Source of the DNA: Parabacteroides sp. Marseille-P3160
Lineage (GTDB): Bacteria; Bacteroidota; Bacteroidia; Bacteroidales; Tannerellaceae
Direction of reading: 5' to 3'
Assembly: GCF_900162725.1 (NCBI RefSeq)
Contig: NZ_LT799418.1
Coordinates: forward strand, 4,605,897 to 4,669,896
Length of the DNA: 64,000 nucleotides
The notes under the pieces: model-generated
The model's database searches: none
Seen by the model: the letters and a program-made list of their open reading frames with translations, nothing else
What the model was told of the DNA's origin: nothing
In this document: positions 56,596-64,000 of the stretch, one piece after another
How the letters are laid out: every line of letters starts with the position of its first letter
Numbering within the stretch: position 1 is the first letter of the stretch
Position numbers and translations under genes: made by a program

Positions 56596-57018
56596 ATGAA
56601 GACAATAGAGATTCGCAGTCTGGAGGAAATACGTCCGGCTGCCAAAGAATTTATTCAGGTAATGGGCGACCATACCGTGTTTGCATTTCACGGAGCCATG
56701 GGCGCAGGTAAGACCACGTTCATCAAGGCGATTTGTGAGGAGTTGGGCGTTGAGGAAGTTATCAATAGCCCGACCTTTGCTATCATCAATGAATACCGTA
56801 GCGACACCACCGGCGAACTTATCTACCACTTCGATTTTTACCGCATCAATAAACTGAGTGAAGCTGAGGACATCGGCACGGAAGATTATTTCTACAGCGG
56901 AGCGCTTTGCTTCATCGAATGGCCGGAGAAGATCGAAGAGCTTTTGCCGGCGGATTCAATACAGGTAACGATTACCGAACAGCCGGACGGCAGCCGCCGT
57001 GTGGAACTCACCGATTAA
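56596..57018 (+). CDS. tsaE: tRNA threonylcarbamoyladenosine synthesis ATPase TsaE
   Basis: P-loop ATPase that works with TsaB and TsaD to make t6A at position 37 of ANN-reading tRNAs. The 140-residue protein has Walker A in [27 protein letters not shown] (switch region), [10 protein letters not shown] and CFIEWPEKI, all typical for the YjeE/TsaE family. It sits between porX and a small membrane-protein gene, spacing 1 and 18 bases. Confidence 0.95.
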   Translation: MKTIEIRSLEEIRPAAKEFIQVMGDHTVFAFHGAMGAGKTTFIKAICEELGVEEVINSPTFAIINEYRSDTTGELIYHFDFYRINKLSEAEDIGTEDYFYSGALCFIEWPEKIEELLPADSIQVTITEQPDGSRRVELTD

Positions 57019-57036
57019 AACAAAGAACCGCGGTCT

Positions 57037-57255
57037 ATGGAAACACTCGATCTGATTGTTAGCCTTCTTTTTCTCTTTACCGGACTGTTTTCCCTTATCG
57101 CCTCGGTACTGGACTTGAACTGGTTCTTCCAAACCCGCCAGACGCAAACCTTTGTAGGTTGGTTCGGCCGGAAGGGCGCCCGTTTCTTTTATGGAATTTT
57201 GGGCATTGCGCTAACTCTGTGCGGGGTATTCATCCTTTTCGGTTATGGGAAATAA
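57037..57255 (+). CDS. Small two-helix membrane protein (Imm17-like)
   Basis: 72 residues with two membrane helices (LIVSLLFLFTGLFSLIASVL and GARFFYGILGIALTLCGVFI) separated by a short polar loop with FVGWFGRKGAR. The length and layout fit the Imm17 family, annotated as immunity proteins but common beside tsaE in Bacteroidales without any toxin gene. No toxin is present here, so an immunity role is doubtful; it is better seen as a conserved small membrane protein. Confidence 0.7.
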   Translation: METLDLIVSLLFLFTGLFSLIASVLDLNWFFQTRQTQTFVGWFGRKGARFFYGILGIALTLCGVFILFGYGK

Positions 57256-57326
57256 ATAAAATGCGGTGAGATGCAAATAATACAAAAATAAAATAGATAT
57301 TTGTTATCTAAATATGATTCTTATGT

Positions 57327-57878
57327 ATGGATATAAATAACACAAATGACTTTGAACAGCTCTATTTGTTGTATTATCCTAAACTAGTCCGTTTTTCCAA
57401 AGAATATGTTTTATCGGAGGAAGAGGCGGAAAATATTGTTCAGGACGTATTTCTCTTTCTTTGTAAACAAAAGAGCCAATTATCATATATCCAGCATATT
57501 CCCTCCTATTTGCTTAAGTTAACAAAGAATAAATGTATCGACTTTTTGCGGCATAAAATTACAAGCGCAGAAACACAACAACGATTACATGAAATTCAAA
57601 TACATGAATTTGAATACAGGCTACGTTCCATGGAACAATTTGATGATAATATATTGTATGAAAAAGAGCTCAATTCGCTCATCCAAGAGGCGATACAGTC
57701 ACTTCCGGAACGATGCAGGGAAATTTTTATGTTAAGTCGTTTTCGAGGATTAAGCCATCAGGAAATTGCCGATAAATTTGAAATTTCTCCAAATACCGTA
57801 AACAGTCAGATTTCTCAAGCCTTAAAACGGCTGAAAGAACAGTTAAAAGACTATTTTTATCTGTTCTTTTTCTTATAA
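57327..57878 (+). CDS. ECF-type sigma factor without adjacent anti-sigma gene
   Basis: 183 residues; region 2 (YYPKLVRFSKEYVLSEEEAE, LTKNKCIDFLRHK) and region 4 (IQSLPERCREIFMLSRFRGL, SHQEIADKFEISPNTVNSQI) intact, with a hydrophobic tail (DYFYLFFFL) like many Bacteroidota ECF factors. No FecR or other anti-sigma gene follows; the next 590 bases are non-coding. It is closely similar in region 2 and the linker (EQFDDN versus QQFDEN) to the degenerate sigma at 43920-44450. Confidence 0.9.
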   Translation: MDINNTNDFEQLYLLYYPKLVRFSKEYVLSEEEAENIVQDVFLFLCKQKSQLSYIQHIPSYLLKLTKNKCIDFLRHKITSAETQQRLHEIQIHEFEYRLRSMEQFDDNILYEKELNSLIQEAIQSLPERCREIFMLSRFRGLSHQEIADKFEISPNTVNSQISQALKRLKEQLKDYFYLFFFL

Positions 57879-58049
57879 TTCTTATTGGAATAACGCCTAC
57901 AAAACATTGTTTATCAAATAAAGAATTGAACATAATAAAAAAGACTGGCCCGTACAAAAAGAAGGAGAATCTACCCAATTTCTTTGTCCGGCAACCTCAT
58001 TACGTTCCTTCCTCATACCGATGTTCGAATTTCATACTTGTCAACCCAG

Positions 58050-58135
58050 TTTTCTCCGGCCAGTCGAAGATCTTTGACTCACTGGAGAAAGATCTTCGAC
58101 CCGTGGTGAAAAGATCTTCGACTGGCCGGAGAAAA
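58050..58135. repeat. 26-bp perfect inverted repeat with a third internal copy
   Basis: Left arm 58050-58075 and right arm 58110-58135 are perfect reverse complements (26 bp, TTTTCTCCGGCCAGTCGAAG onward). The 34-base loop contains a further AAAGATCTTCGAC (58088-58100), a copy of the inner arm. GATCTTCGA words occur in all three places. No T-run follows beyond AAAATTAAA, and no gene is near enough for a simple terminator. Confidence 0.88.
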
Positions 58136-58386
58136 TTAAATTGTCGTTACTGAAAATCCAATTTATCTATTGCCAGAGACAAAATTCAGAACAGCCTACA
58201 GATAAAATGGATATAGTGGAACGTGCTTTGTAATGCATAGATTGGTGACATTGGCGAAGATACTACGCCGAACAGAGAACAGATGGGTAAGAGTTTGGGC
58301 TATCTATTTTATAGGATAATAAATTTTTACCGGAGAAAAAATCCATTATTCAATAGAAGAAAAACATATTATATTTTATAAAACAA

Positions 58387-58417
58387 TTTGGTTTATATTA
58401 TAAACTTATTATCTTTG
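58387..58417 (+). promoter_or_regulatory. Promoter of the membrane protein / winged-helix operon
   Basis: TTTG (58387-58390), 19-base spacer, TATCTTTG (58410-58417): an ideal Bacteroidota promoter. The start codon is 55 bases downstream. Confidence 0.82.
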
Positions 58418-58471
58418 CAGAGTAATTGGATTGTTTAAATAAAAATTATTCACTGAAAAACAATTAAATAG

Positions 58472-59095
58472 ATGGAAGATAGAAAATTAAATGAAAAAGA
58501 GAGTTTGGCCTTAATAACCCAAATGATAGAAAACACGAGAAACCGTTTTATCGAGAACAGTGGCGCCCCCTTCATTATATGGGGGTATACAACTATTTTC
58601 GTAAGCCTGTTCGTATGGTATTTTTGGAAGACGACAGGAAATGTACAATGGAACTTCGCCTGGTTTCTTATTCCCATAATCGGTGGTCTGATTTCATATT
58701 TCCACTCCAAACAAAGGAGAAAAACCGTGTTTGCCAAAACGTACATTGACCGGTTGACTAATTATATCTGGCTATTGCTGGGAGTCTCGGTTTTAATCTT
58801 ATCCGTTATAGCCTTTATAATACCGATACCGATTTTGTTTTTCGTTCTCTTCTGTATGAATACGGGAACCGTACTTACCGGCATTACCATTCGTTTTAAG
58901 CCGGTTATTGTGTGCGGTATAGGAGGTATTCTCCTATCCTATGTTTTGCTGTTTGTTCCCGGATTCTCTCAAATATTGGTTTTTGCCGCCTCCTTTTTGT
59001 TGATGGTCATTGCCGGGCACTGGTTAAATTATATTTGCAGGAAGCATAACGAAGAGAATAAGAAATCCCCGGCAATCGATGGTTTTACAGAGTAA
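58472..59095 (+). CDS. Membrane protein of unknown function, partner of a winged-helix regulator
   Basis: 207 residues; a charged N-terminal helix (ESLALITQMIENTRNRF) then about six hydrophobic segments in pairs (FIIWGYTTIFVSLFVWYF, FAWFLIPIIGGLISYF, IWLLLGVSVLILSVIAFIIP, LFFVLFCMNTGTVLTGI, IVCGIGGILLSYVLLFVPG, QILVFAASFLLMVIAGHWL). No family name recognised. Its stop TAA is followed directly by the ATG of the regulator gene. Such membrane-protein/regulator pairs are frequent in Bacteroidota. Confidence 0.8.
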   Translation: MEDRKLNEKESLALITQMIENTRNRFIENSGAPFIIWGYTTIFVSLFVWYFWKTTGNVQWNFAWFLIPIIGGLISYFHSKQRRKTVFAKTYIDRLTNYIWLLLGVSVLILSVIAFIIPIPILFFVLFCMNTGTVLTGITIRFKPVIVCGIGGILLSYVLLFVPGFSQILVFAASFLLMVIAGHWLNYICRKHNEENKKSPAIDGFTE

Positions 59096-59410
59096 ATGAT
59101 CCAGCTTATTAGAAAAGAGATGTTTAAAGAATTAAATCCCCTGCTTCATTCGGAACTTCGGCTGGCTATTATGTCGTTGTTACTATCGGTGGAAGAAGCT
59201 GATTTTGTTTTCATTAGGGAGCAAACGAAAGCGACGGCCGGAAACCTAAGCGTCCAATTGAATAAATTGAATGAAGCGGGATATATCAACGTAACCAAAT
59301 CTTTTAAAGGGAATATGCCCTGTACAACCTGTAAAATCACGGAGAAAGGGGTGAATGCTTTTGAAGAATACGTAGACGCTTTAAAAAGCTATATCAATAA
59401 AATGGATTAA
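59096..59410 (+). CDS. Winged-helix DNA-binding protein (HTH_34/ArsR-like)
   Basis: 104-residue transcription regulator: ELRLAIMSLLLSVEEADFVF opens the winged helix, ATAGNLSVQLNKLNEAGYIN is the recognition-helix region and CKITEKGVNAFEEYVDALKS the wing plus dimer helix. This pattern fits the small MarR/PadR-related family with domain HTH_34. It may control its own operon and perhaps the following gene pair; a 12-bp palindrome lies just downstream. Confidence 0.87.
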   Translation: MIQLIRKEMFKELNPLLHSELRLAIMSLLLSVEEADFVFIREQTKATAGNLSVQLNKLNEAGYINVTKSFKGNMPCTTCKITEKGVNAFEEYVDALKSYINKMD

Positions 59411-59426
59411 AAGAGATTTTCATCTC

Positions 59427-59438
59427 CGGTTATAACCG
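59427..59438. promoter_or_regulatory. 12-bp palindrome, possible operator
   Basis: CGGTTATAACCG lies 16 bases after the regulator stop and about 100 bases before the next gene. It may be a binding site of the winged-helix protein; no direct support. Confidence 0.35.
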
Positions 59439-59539
59439 AATTTGAATTCTTCGTATGCACATTTCTTATGTGTCAGGAGATGTTATGCCTCTGGTGATTT
59501 ATAATATAAACTAATTTACGAACATTAAATTAAACGAAA

Positions 59540-60244
59540 ATGAGAACAATTTTGATTCTGATTGCCTGCTGTATCAGCTTGCAATCAACAATTACCGGAA
59601 AGGCTCAAAACAGCCAACAACGAATTGGACAAGCCTTGGGAATCGCTTTTCGGGAACAAAATCCCTCTGCGATGGAACAGGTGGAGAAAGAACTGACAAG
59701 TGATTATTGGCGTTCCTATTGTGACTATTACAAGGCCATTTATCTGTTGAAGAGTGGAGAAAAGGAGAAAAGCCGCCAGAGCATTGAAAACGGAATCAAA
59801 CGATTGGAGAAATTGAAAGAGAAAACCTCTGAAAGTTACGCCCTGGTTTCGGTTCTGCGTACCTTCTCTATGCAATTCGTAAAGAACGCCATGAAGCAAG
59901 GTATGATTTCGGAACAAGTAAAAGACGAAGCTCAAAAAGCAATCACTTTGGACGGGCAGAATGTCCGGGCTTATTATGCGCTGGCAAGCATTGATTACTA
60001 TACGCCCCAAGAATATGGAGGCGGAACAAATGCCGAAAAACTATTATTGAAAGCCGTCACATTGGAAGAGCAATACGGTAATGCGGCGGACCTTCCTACC
60101 TGGGGTAAAGACTCTTCCTATCAAATGCTGATTTCTCTGTACCTGAAGAACAAAGACAAGGTAAATGCAAGAAAATATTGGGAGGAAGCCATCAAGCAAT
60201 ACCCTGAAGACAGGATGATTGAAAGCTTGAGAGAAAAATTCTAA
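59540..60244 (+). CDS. Exported helical (TPR-like) protein of unknown function
   Basis: 234 residues with a signal peptide (ILIACCISLQSTITGKAQ). The mature part is helical with TPR-like spacing (YYKAIYLLKSGEKEKSRQSI, VRAYYALASIDYY, NARKYWEEAIKQYPEDRMI). YGGGTNAEKLLLKAV is a conserved-looking loop found in similar periplasmic proteins. It ends 12 bases before a TonB-dependent receptor gene and is probably co-transcribed with it; a periplasmic helper role is a guess. Confidence 0.75.
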   Translation: MRTILILIACCISLQSTITGKAQNSQQRIGQALGIAFREQNPSAMEQVEKELTSDYWRSYCDYYKAIYLLKSGEKEKSRQSIENGIKRLEKLKEKTSESYALVSVLRTFSMQFVKNAMKQGMISEQVKDEAQKAITLDGQNVRAYYALASIDYYTPQEYGGGTNAEKLLLKAVTLEEQYGNAADLPTWGKDSSYQMLISLYLKNKDKVNARKYWEEAIKQYPEDRMIESLREKF

Positions 60245-60256
60245 AAAACAAATCCC

Positions 60257-62413
60257 ATGAAATATTTATGGACTATCTGCTTCGCCTGCCTCCTGTTATT
60301 CCCGCTCCGGGGGCAGGCATTGAAAGGAAAAGTAACAGACAAGAAGGGGAATACGATTCCCGGAACAGGTATCTGGATTCCCGGACACGATCGAGGGACC
60401 CTGACGGATGAAAACGGAAGTTTCACACTTCTATTGAATGCCGTCGATCTACAAAAAGATACGGTCGTATTTTCTTGTCTGGGATTCGAGACATTAAAAA
60501 CAGCTTTAAAGTATTATGACCTGGATAAAGAACAGGAAATCGTTCTCCAAGAATCCTCCATGAGTCTGGAAGAGGTGAGCGTTCTGGCTCGCCGTCCCAT
60601 AAGTGAAGAGTTTTCCGTACAACGGCTCAGCCAACTGGATATTTATCAAAATCCGGCGGCCAACGCCGATCCGTTAAAAGCGATAACCTTGTTACCGGCC
60701 TCTACCAACACCGATGAATCAGCTAATCCGTCATTGAGAGGAAGCAATGCGGAACGAAGCCGGGTGATTGTGAATGGAATGCCGGTAAATAGTCCCGTAC
60801 GTTTTTCCCAACTCAACAATATCGGTAATTTCAGTTTGTTCAATACGGCAATGATTAGCCACGAATATGTCTATGCAAGTAATCCCCCACTGGCTTATGG
60901 AAACTCGACCGCCGGCATAGTGGAAATTGAAACTTATTCCGACCCCTTGCCTAAAAGTGGGACACAAGCGTCTCTTTCGTTAGGAAGCGCCGGATTTATG
61001 AGGAATCAACGCCTGCATTCCGACAGCAATTATGTTCAGCTATACGGAAACTACGGTTTTGGTGACGGGCTAATCCGGCTGAACAAGAAAACCATTGACG
61101 ACCGGTTGAACAGTTATCACACATTAGACGGCGGCGTCAATCTACATTTAAAGACCGGCAGCTATAGTTCTTTGAATCTTTATAGCTATGTTACCCGGGA
61201 AAAAAGTAACTATCGGATGTGGATGTACACTTGGGAAGAGAATGCCGTTAAAGAGAAAACACGTAATTTTAATATCATCTCGTTCCGTTATCAGAAAGAG
61301 CGGAACGGGATTTCATTCAGCCACGGAAATGACTTTAGCCGGGAACACTTACAGTTCGGGAATATGCTTTACCAACCCCGCTCCGTCCGGTTCTATACAA
61401 CGGCAGGCTATAAGCGCGTAGAAGACCGGATAACCGCACAGGCCGGCATATCCCATGAGTATGCGAGTTTTGATATGAACGACAGTCGTATGCCGAGTTA
61501 TTACTATGCCATGTCTCCCCGCTCGCCTTTCCACATGCAAGACTCCTTGATCAGTCAACATCGTGCGGAAGCCTATGTATACGGAAAAGGATACCTTACA
61601 AAGAGATTCATCTTAAGCGGTGGAGTGCGGATGGGTTTACCACTGTCCGGCCAATCTTTCCGTCTTTCCAGGCAGGTGGGCTTGCGATATAATTGGAATA
61701 AACAGCATTCGACTTTATTGGGAATAGGCAAGTATTACGGACAGGCGGAGCCTAATTATTATAATCTCTCTTACCTTCCGCAAACCGCCACCCATTATAC
61801 GCTAGACTATCAGTTCAGCAGAGGGAAAACAAAGATTCAGGGAGCAGTTTACTACAAAGAAGAGACCGGAGATTATACCACCAATTACATCGACCGGAGT
61901 AACCGGCGGAAAATTCTCGGAGCGGAGCTATTCATGCAACAAGAGATGATCACTCATTTCAATGTATCGGGCTCCTATACCTATCTTCGTTCGAAAGAAA
62001 AGATAAACGGCTCCACATTTCCGGCATCCAACAGTCTACCCTATCTCGTCAAACTGTCGGTAAGCTATCAAAATCTGCGCGTTGGGACTTTTGCTCTTAG
62101 TTACATGGCACGTTCCGGGCTTCGTTTCACTCCAGTGACGGGAAGTGAATACGATCCGGCTACACAATTCTATGCTCCTATTTATGAACAGCCTATTAAT
62201 TCGGCACAGATGAGACCTTACCATCGGATCGACTTTACGGCAAACAAACTCTTATTTATCGGGGAAAGCACCTTGATCACCTATTGCGCCATCAATAATA
62301 TCCTTAATATCAAGAATAACAAGGAACGATTATACAATGGCGATTACAGTCGTTTTTCCTATGATTACTATGATTGCAGGATCATATACTTCGGGATGAT
62401 GTTTAATTTTTAA
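60257..62413 (+). CDS. TonB-dependent receptor (non-SusC type)
   Basis: 718 residues: signal peptide (LWTICFACLLLFPLRGQA), CarboxypepD_reg-like domain (LKGKVTDKKGNTIPGTGIWI, GTLTDENGSFTLLL), plug domain (LRGSNAERSRVIVNGMPVNS, IVEIETYSDPLPKSG) and a C-terminal beta barrel ending in aromatic-rich YFGMMFNF. It lacks an STN domain and has no SusD neighbour, so it more likely takes up a small ligand such as a metal complex or cofactor than an oligosaccharide. Ligand not identified. Confidence 0.87.
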   Translation: MKYLWTICFACLLLFPLRGQALKGKVTDKKGNTIPGTGIWIPGHDRGTLTDENGSFTLLLNAVDLQKDTVVFSCLGFETLKTALKYYDLDKEQEIVLQESSMSLEEVSVLARRPISEEFSVQRLSQLDIYQNPAANADPLKAITLLPASTNTDESANPSLRGSNAERSRVIVNGMPVNSPVRFSQLNNIGNFSLFNTAMISHEYVYASNPPLAYGNSTAGIVEIETYSDPLPKSGTQASLSLGSAGFMRNQRLHSDSNYVQLYGNYGFGDGLIRLNKKTIDDRLNSYHTLDGGVNLHLKTGSYSSLNLYSYVTREKSNYRMWMYTWEENAVKEKTRNFNIISFRYQKERNGISFSHGNDFSREHLQFGNMLYQPRSVRFYTTAGYKRVEDRITAQAGISHEYASFDMNDSRMPSYYYAMSPRSPFHMQDSLISQHRAEAYVYGKGYLTKRFILSGGVRMGLPLSGQSFRLSRQVGLRYNWNKQHSTLLGIGKYYGQAEPNYYNLSYLPQTATHYTLDYQFSRGKTKIQGAVYYKEETGDYTTNYIDRSNRRKILGAELFMQQEMITHFNVSGSYTYLRSKEKINGSTFPASNSLPYLVKLSVSYQNLRVGTFALSYMARSGLRFTPVTGSEYDPATQFYAPIYEQPINSAQMRPYHRIDFTANKLLFIGESTLITYCAINNILNIKNNKERLYNGDYSRFSYDYYDCRIIYFGMMFNF

Positions 62414-62452
62414 ATATAAACGTCACCCCGAAACAATTTCTCCCTCCAAACC

Positions 62453-64000
62453 CTATTCCAATATCTCTCGATAAGCTACCGGGTCATTGATCAGGCGGAG
62501 CGCTTCCTTGAAGCTGTCGTTATTGTCATTGACAATCTGGAAATACTCGCTCATGTCAAAAAGATCACGGGCGATCAACGCTTTGAGATATTGCTTAAAT
62601 AGCGGTTTGGATTCCGTATATTCCTTTTCGTTATACTCCACCTTTTCAGCGTTTGCCAATGCAATCAGATCCTGCAAGATATCTTCCGTTATTTCAAAGT
62701 CCTTTTTGTATGTGTCGAAAGACGGATATTTCTTTTTCAGCGAAGTACGGTTTTTGTCGATATAGTTCATCGCTTCGCGATTGACGATCCCAAGCCCGGC
62801 AACCTTGCGGTAATACAGGGTAACTTTCGCCGTATCGATCGGGATAAAGACGTCCGGCATGATCCCCCCGCCGCCATACACCGTACGTTTTGAGACAAGG
62901 GTATTATATTTCAGTGAATCCGGAAAATGGATGCTATCGGCACTGATCAGCTCGCCCCGATTATAACGATCGATCAGGTCATGCTGGTAATCTTCCATCT
63001 TCCCATTCTCATACGGTTTCTGGATACAACGCCCGGTTGGAGTATAATAGCGGGCTACCGTAAGGCGGATCATCGAACCGTCGGGCAGCGGAATCGGTTT
63101 CTGCACCAATCCCTTTCCAAACGTACGCCGTCCGAGAATGACACCGCGATCCCAGTCCTGCACCGCTCCGGCAAGGATCTCACTGGCGGAAGCCGATGTT
63201 TCGTCTACTAAAACGACCAAGCGCCCCTCTTCAAAGCTTCCTCTTGCACTGGCTTTCGCATCCTCACGCGGCTGCTTGCTGCCTTGCGTGTATACCACCA
63301 GTTTATTATCTCCCAGAAACTCATCCGCCAGGTCTATCGCAATGTTCAGGTAACCTCCCCCATTCCCTTGGAGGTCGAGGATGAGATTCTTCATCCCTTT
63401 CTTCTTCAATTGCTCCAGCGCAGTACGGAACTCATCCGCCGTCGAAGCGGAAAAGCGGCTCAACCGGATATATCCGGTCGATTTATCCGCCATATAAGAG
63501 GCATCCAGGCTATAGACCGGAATTTTATCACGGATAATCTTGAACTCCAATAGATCGGGATAATGATTTCTCTTCACTTTAATCCGGACTTCGGTACCCT
63601 TCCGCCCCTTGAGCTTCTTCATTACGTCATTCGTCTTCATCTTCACACCGGCAATCAAGGTGTCGTCCACCATGATAATACGGTCGCCGGCCAATAGGCC
63701 TACTTTTTCCGAAGGTCCGCCGGCAATGACCTGAATGATATACACAGTGTCCGTAAGCATATTAAACTGGATGCCAATGCCGTCGAAATTCCCTTGCAAA
63801 GGTTCGGTCATCTCTTTTGTTTCCTCCGGATCCGAATAAACGGAATGAGGATCGAGCTTCTCAAGCATCCCGACGATAGCATCTTCTACCAGTTTGGAAT
63901 CGTCTGTCGGATCCACATAGAACGTAGAAACAGCATAAAGTGCCATTGACAATTTACGGACATCCTGATTGATTTTCTGACTGTTGGCAGAAAAACATGC
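62453..64000 (-). CDS. S41 family C-terminal processing protease (CtpA-like), runs off the right edge
   Basis: Exported serine protease with a PDZ domain. The frame stays open to the window end (ACFSANSQKINQDVRKLSM precedes MALYAVSTFYVD), so the start and signal peptide are outside. PDZ: GGPSEKVGLLAGDRIIMVDD; catalytic serine in VDETSASASEILAGAVQDW and lysine in GRRTFGKGLVQKPIPLPDG; substrate-binding LILDLQGNGGGYLNIAIDL. The C-terminal about 150 residues are helical. It is convergent with the TonB-receptor gene, only 39 bases apart, and no clear terminator lies between them. Confidence 0.93.
   Translation of the reverse strand, partial: ACFSANSQKINQDVRKLSMALYAVSTFYVDPTDDSKLVEDAIVGMLEKLDPHSVYSDPEETKEMTEPLQGNFDGIGIQFNMLTDTVYIIQVIAGGPSEKVGLLAGDRIIMVDDTLIAGVKMKTNDVMKKLKGRKGTEVRIKVKRNHYPDLLEFKIIRDKIPVYSLDASYMADKSTGYIRLSRFSASTADEFRTALEQLKKKGMKNLILDLQGNGGGYLNIAIDLADEFLGDNKLVVYTQGSKQPREDAKASARGSFEEGRLVVLVDETSASASEILAGAVQDWDRGVILGRRTFGKGLVQKPIPLPDGSMIRLTVARYYTPTGRCIQKPYENGKMEDYQHDLIDRYNRGELISADSIHFPDSLKYNTLVSKRTVYGGGGIMPDVFIPIDTAKVTLYYRKVAGLGIVNREAMNYIDKNRTSLKKKYPSFDTYKKDFEITEDILQDLIALANAEKVEYNEKEYTESKPLFKQYLKALIARDLFDMSEYFQIVNDNNDSFKEALRLINDPVAYREILE

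Larger units (their letters stand above)
57879..58471. other. Non-coding interval after the orphan sigma gene
   Basis: Place where an anti-sigma gene would be expected, but no supported open frame is found. It contains the long inverted repeat at 58050-58135 and the promoter at 58387-58417. I see no tRNA or other RNA gene. Confidence 0.7.

Noticed and set aside
57037-57255. Toxin-immunity module around the Imm17-like gene
   Set aside because: No toxin gene or polymorphic-toxin signature next to it; porX and tsaE are housekeeping neighbours.

Overview
The window is a stretch of chromosome from an anaerobic gut-type Bacteroidota bacterium, most likely order Bacteroidales and by general gene content perhaps Parabacteroides or a close relative (inference, not proven). 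Pointers are many promoters of the Bacteroidota form TAnnTTTG (some with a TTTG box about 20 bases upstream), a SusC/SusD pair with FecR and ECF sigma factors, a PorX-like response regulator with a PglZ domain, a three-subunit succinate dehydrogenase/fumarate reductase, and many lipoproteins. No rRNA, tRNA, CRISPR array, insertion sequence or prophage gene was recognised.

Layout. 1-4030: end of a thiamine operon (thiE-thiG-thiC-thiH) closed by a strong bidirectional terminator. 4060-8080 (minus): a capsule/exopolysaccharide export and control set (outer-membrane export lipoprotein, Wzc-like tyrosine kinase with a perfect eightfold Tyr-Gly tail, PHP-type tyrosine phosphatase). 8401-13725: type II NADH dehydrogenase, asd, a secreted lamin-tail-domain protein and a glutathione peroxidase. 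13738-19261 (minus): prfB with its programmed frameshift, a TPR protein, a GH10-like lipoprotein, and a long-chain acyl-CoA ligase. 19455-20892: PadR/PspC pair. 21237-23466 (minus): HIT protein, greA and a thioredoxin-fold lipoprotein without its cysteines. 23979-29089: pnp, a U32 family protein, a thioesterase and dprA. 29086-32510: LytTR regulator, LiaF-like protein and a phosphoethanolamine transferase. 33257-36744 (minus): succinate dehydrogenase operon with a textbook promoter.

37228-54815 is the accessory region, visibly more AT-rich in its right half: a GH106-like alpha-L-rhamnosidase, a double-Rossmann FAD oxidoreductase and a broken sigma factor on the minus strand; an intact ECF sigma gene diverging from FecR-SusC-SusD; then a secreted EEP-fold phosphoesterase, a lipoprotein that looks like a catalytically dead copy of that phosphoesterase, and an Ig-like surface lipoprotein, ended by a 15-bp terminator hairpin. 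55044-57255: porX-tsaE-Imm17-like. 57327-62413: an orphan sigma factor, a membrane protein/winged-helix pair, a small periplasmic protein and a TonB-dependent receptor. The window ends inside an S41 (CtpA-like) protease gene.

The least explained items are non-coding: two paralogous minus-strand elements (21063-21199 and 32552-32649), each with a TATCTTTG promoter, shared core words, a hairpin and the same GTTTTTAGACG tail, which look like members of a multicopy small-RNA family; an array of four hairpins inside 12-bp direct repeats (32922-33118); two long intergenic palindromes (13031-13105 and 58050-58135); and a terminator hairpin in the greA leader. The dead/active EEP pair beside SusC/SusD is the most interesting protein-level observation.
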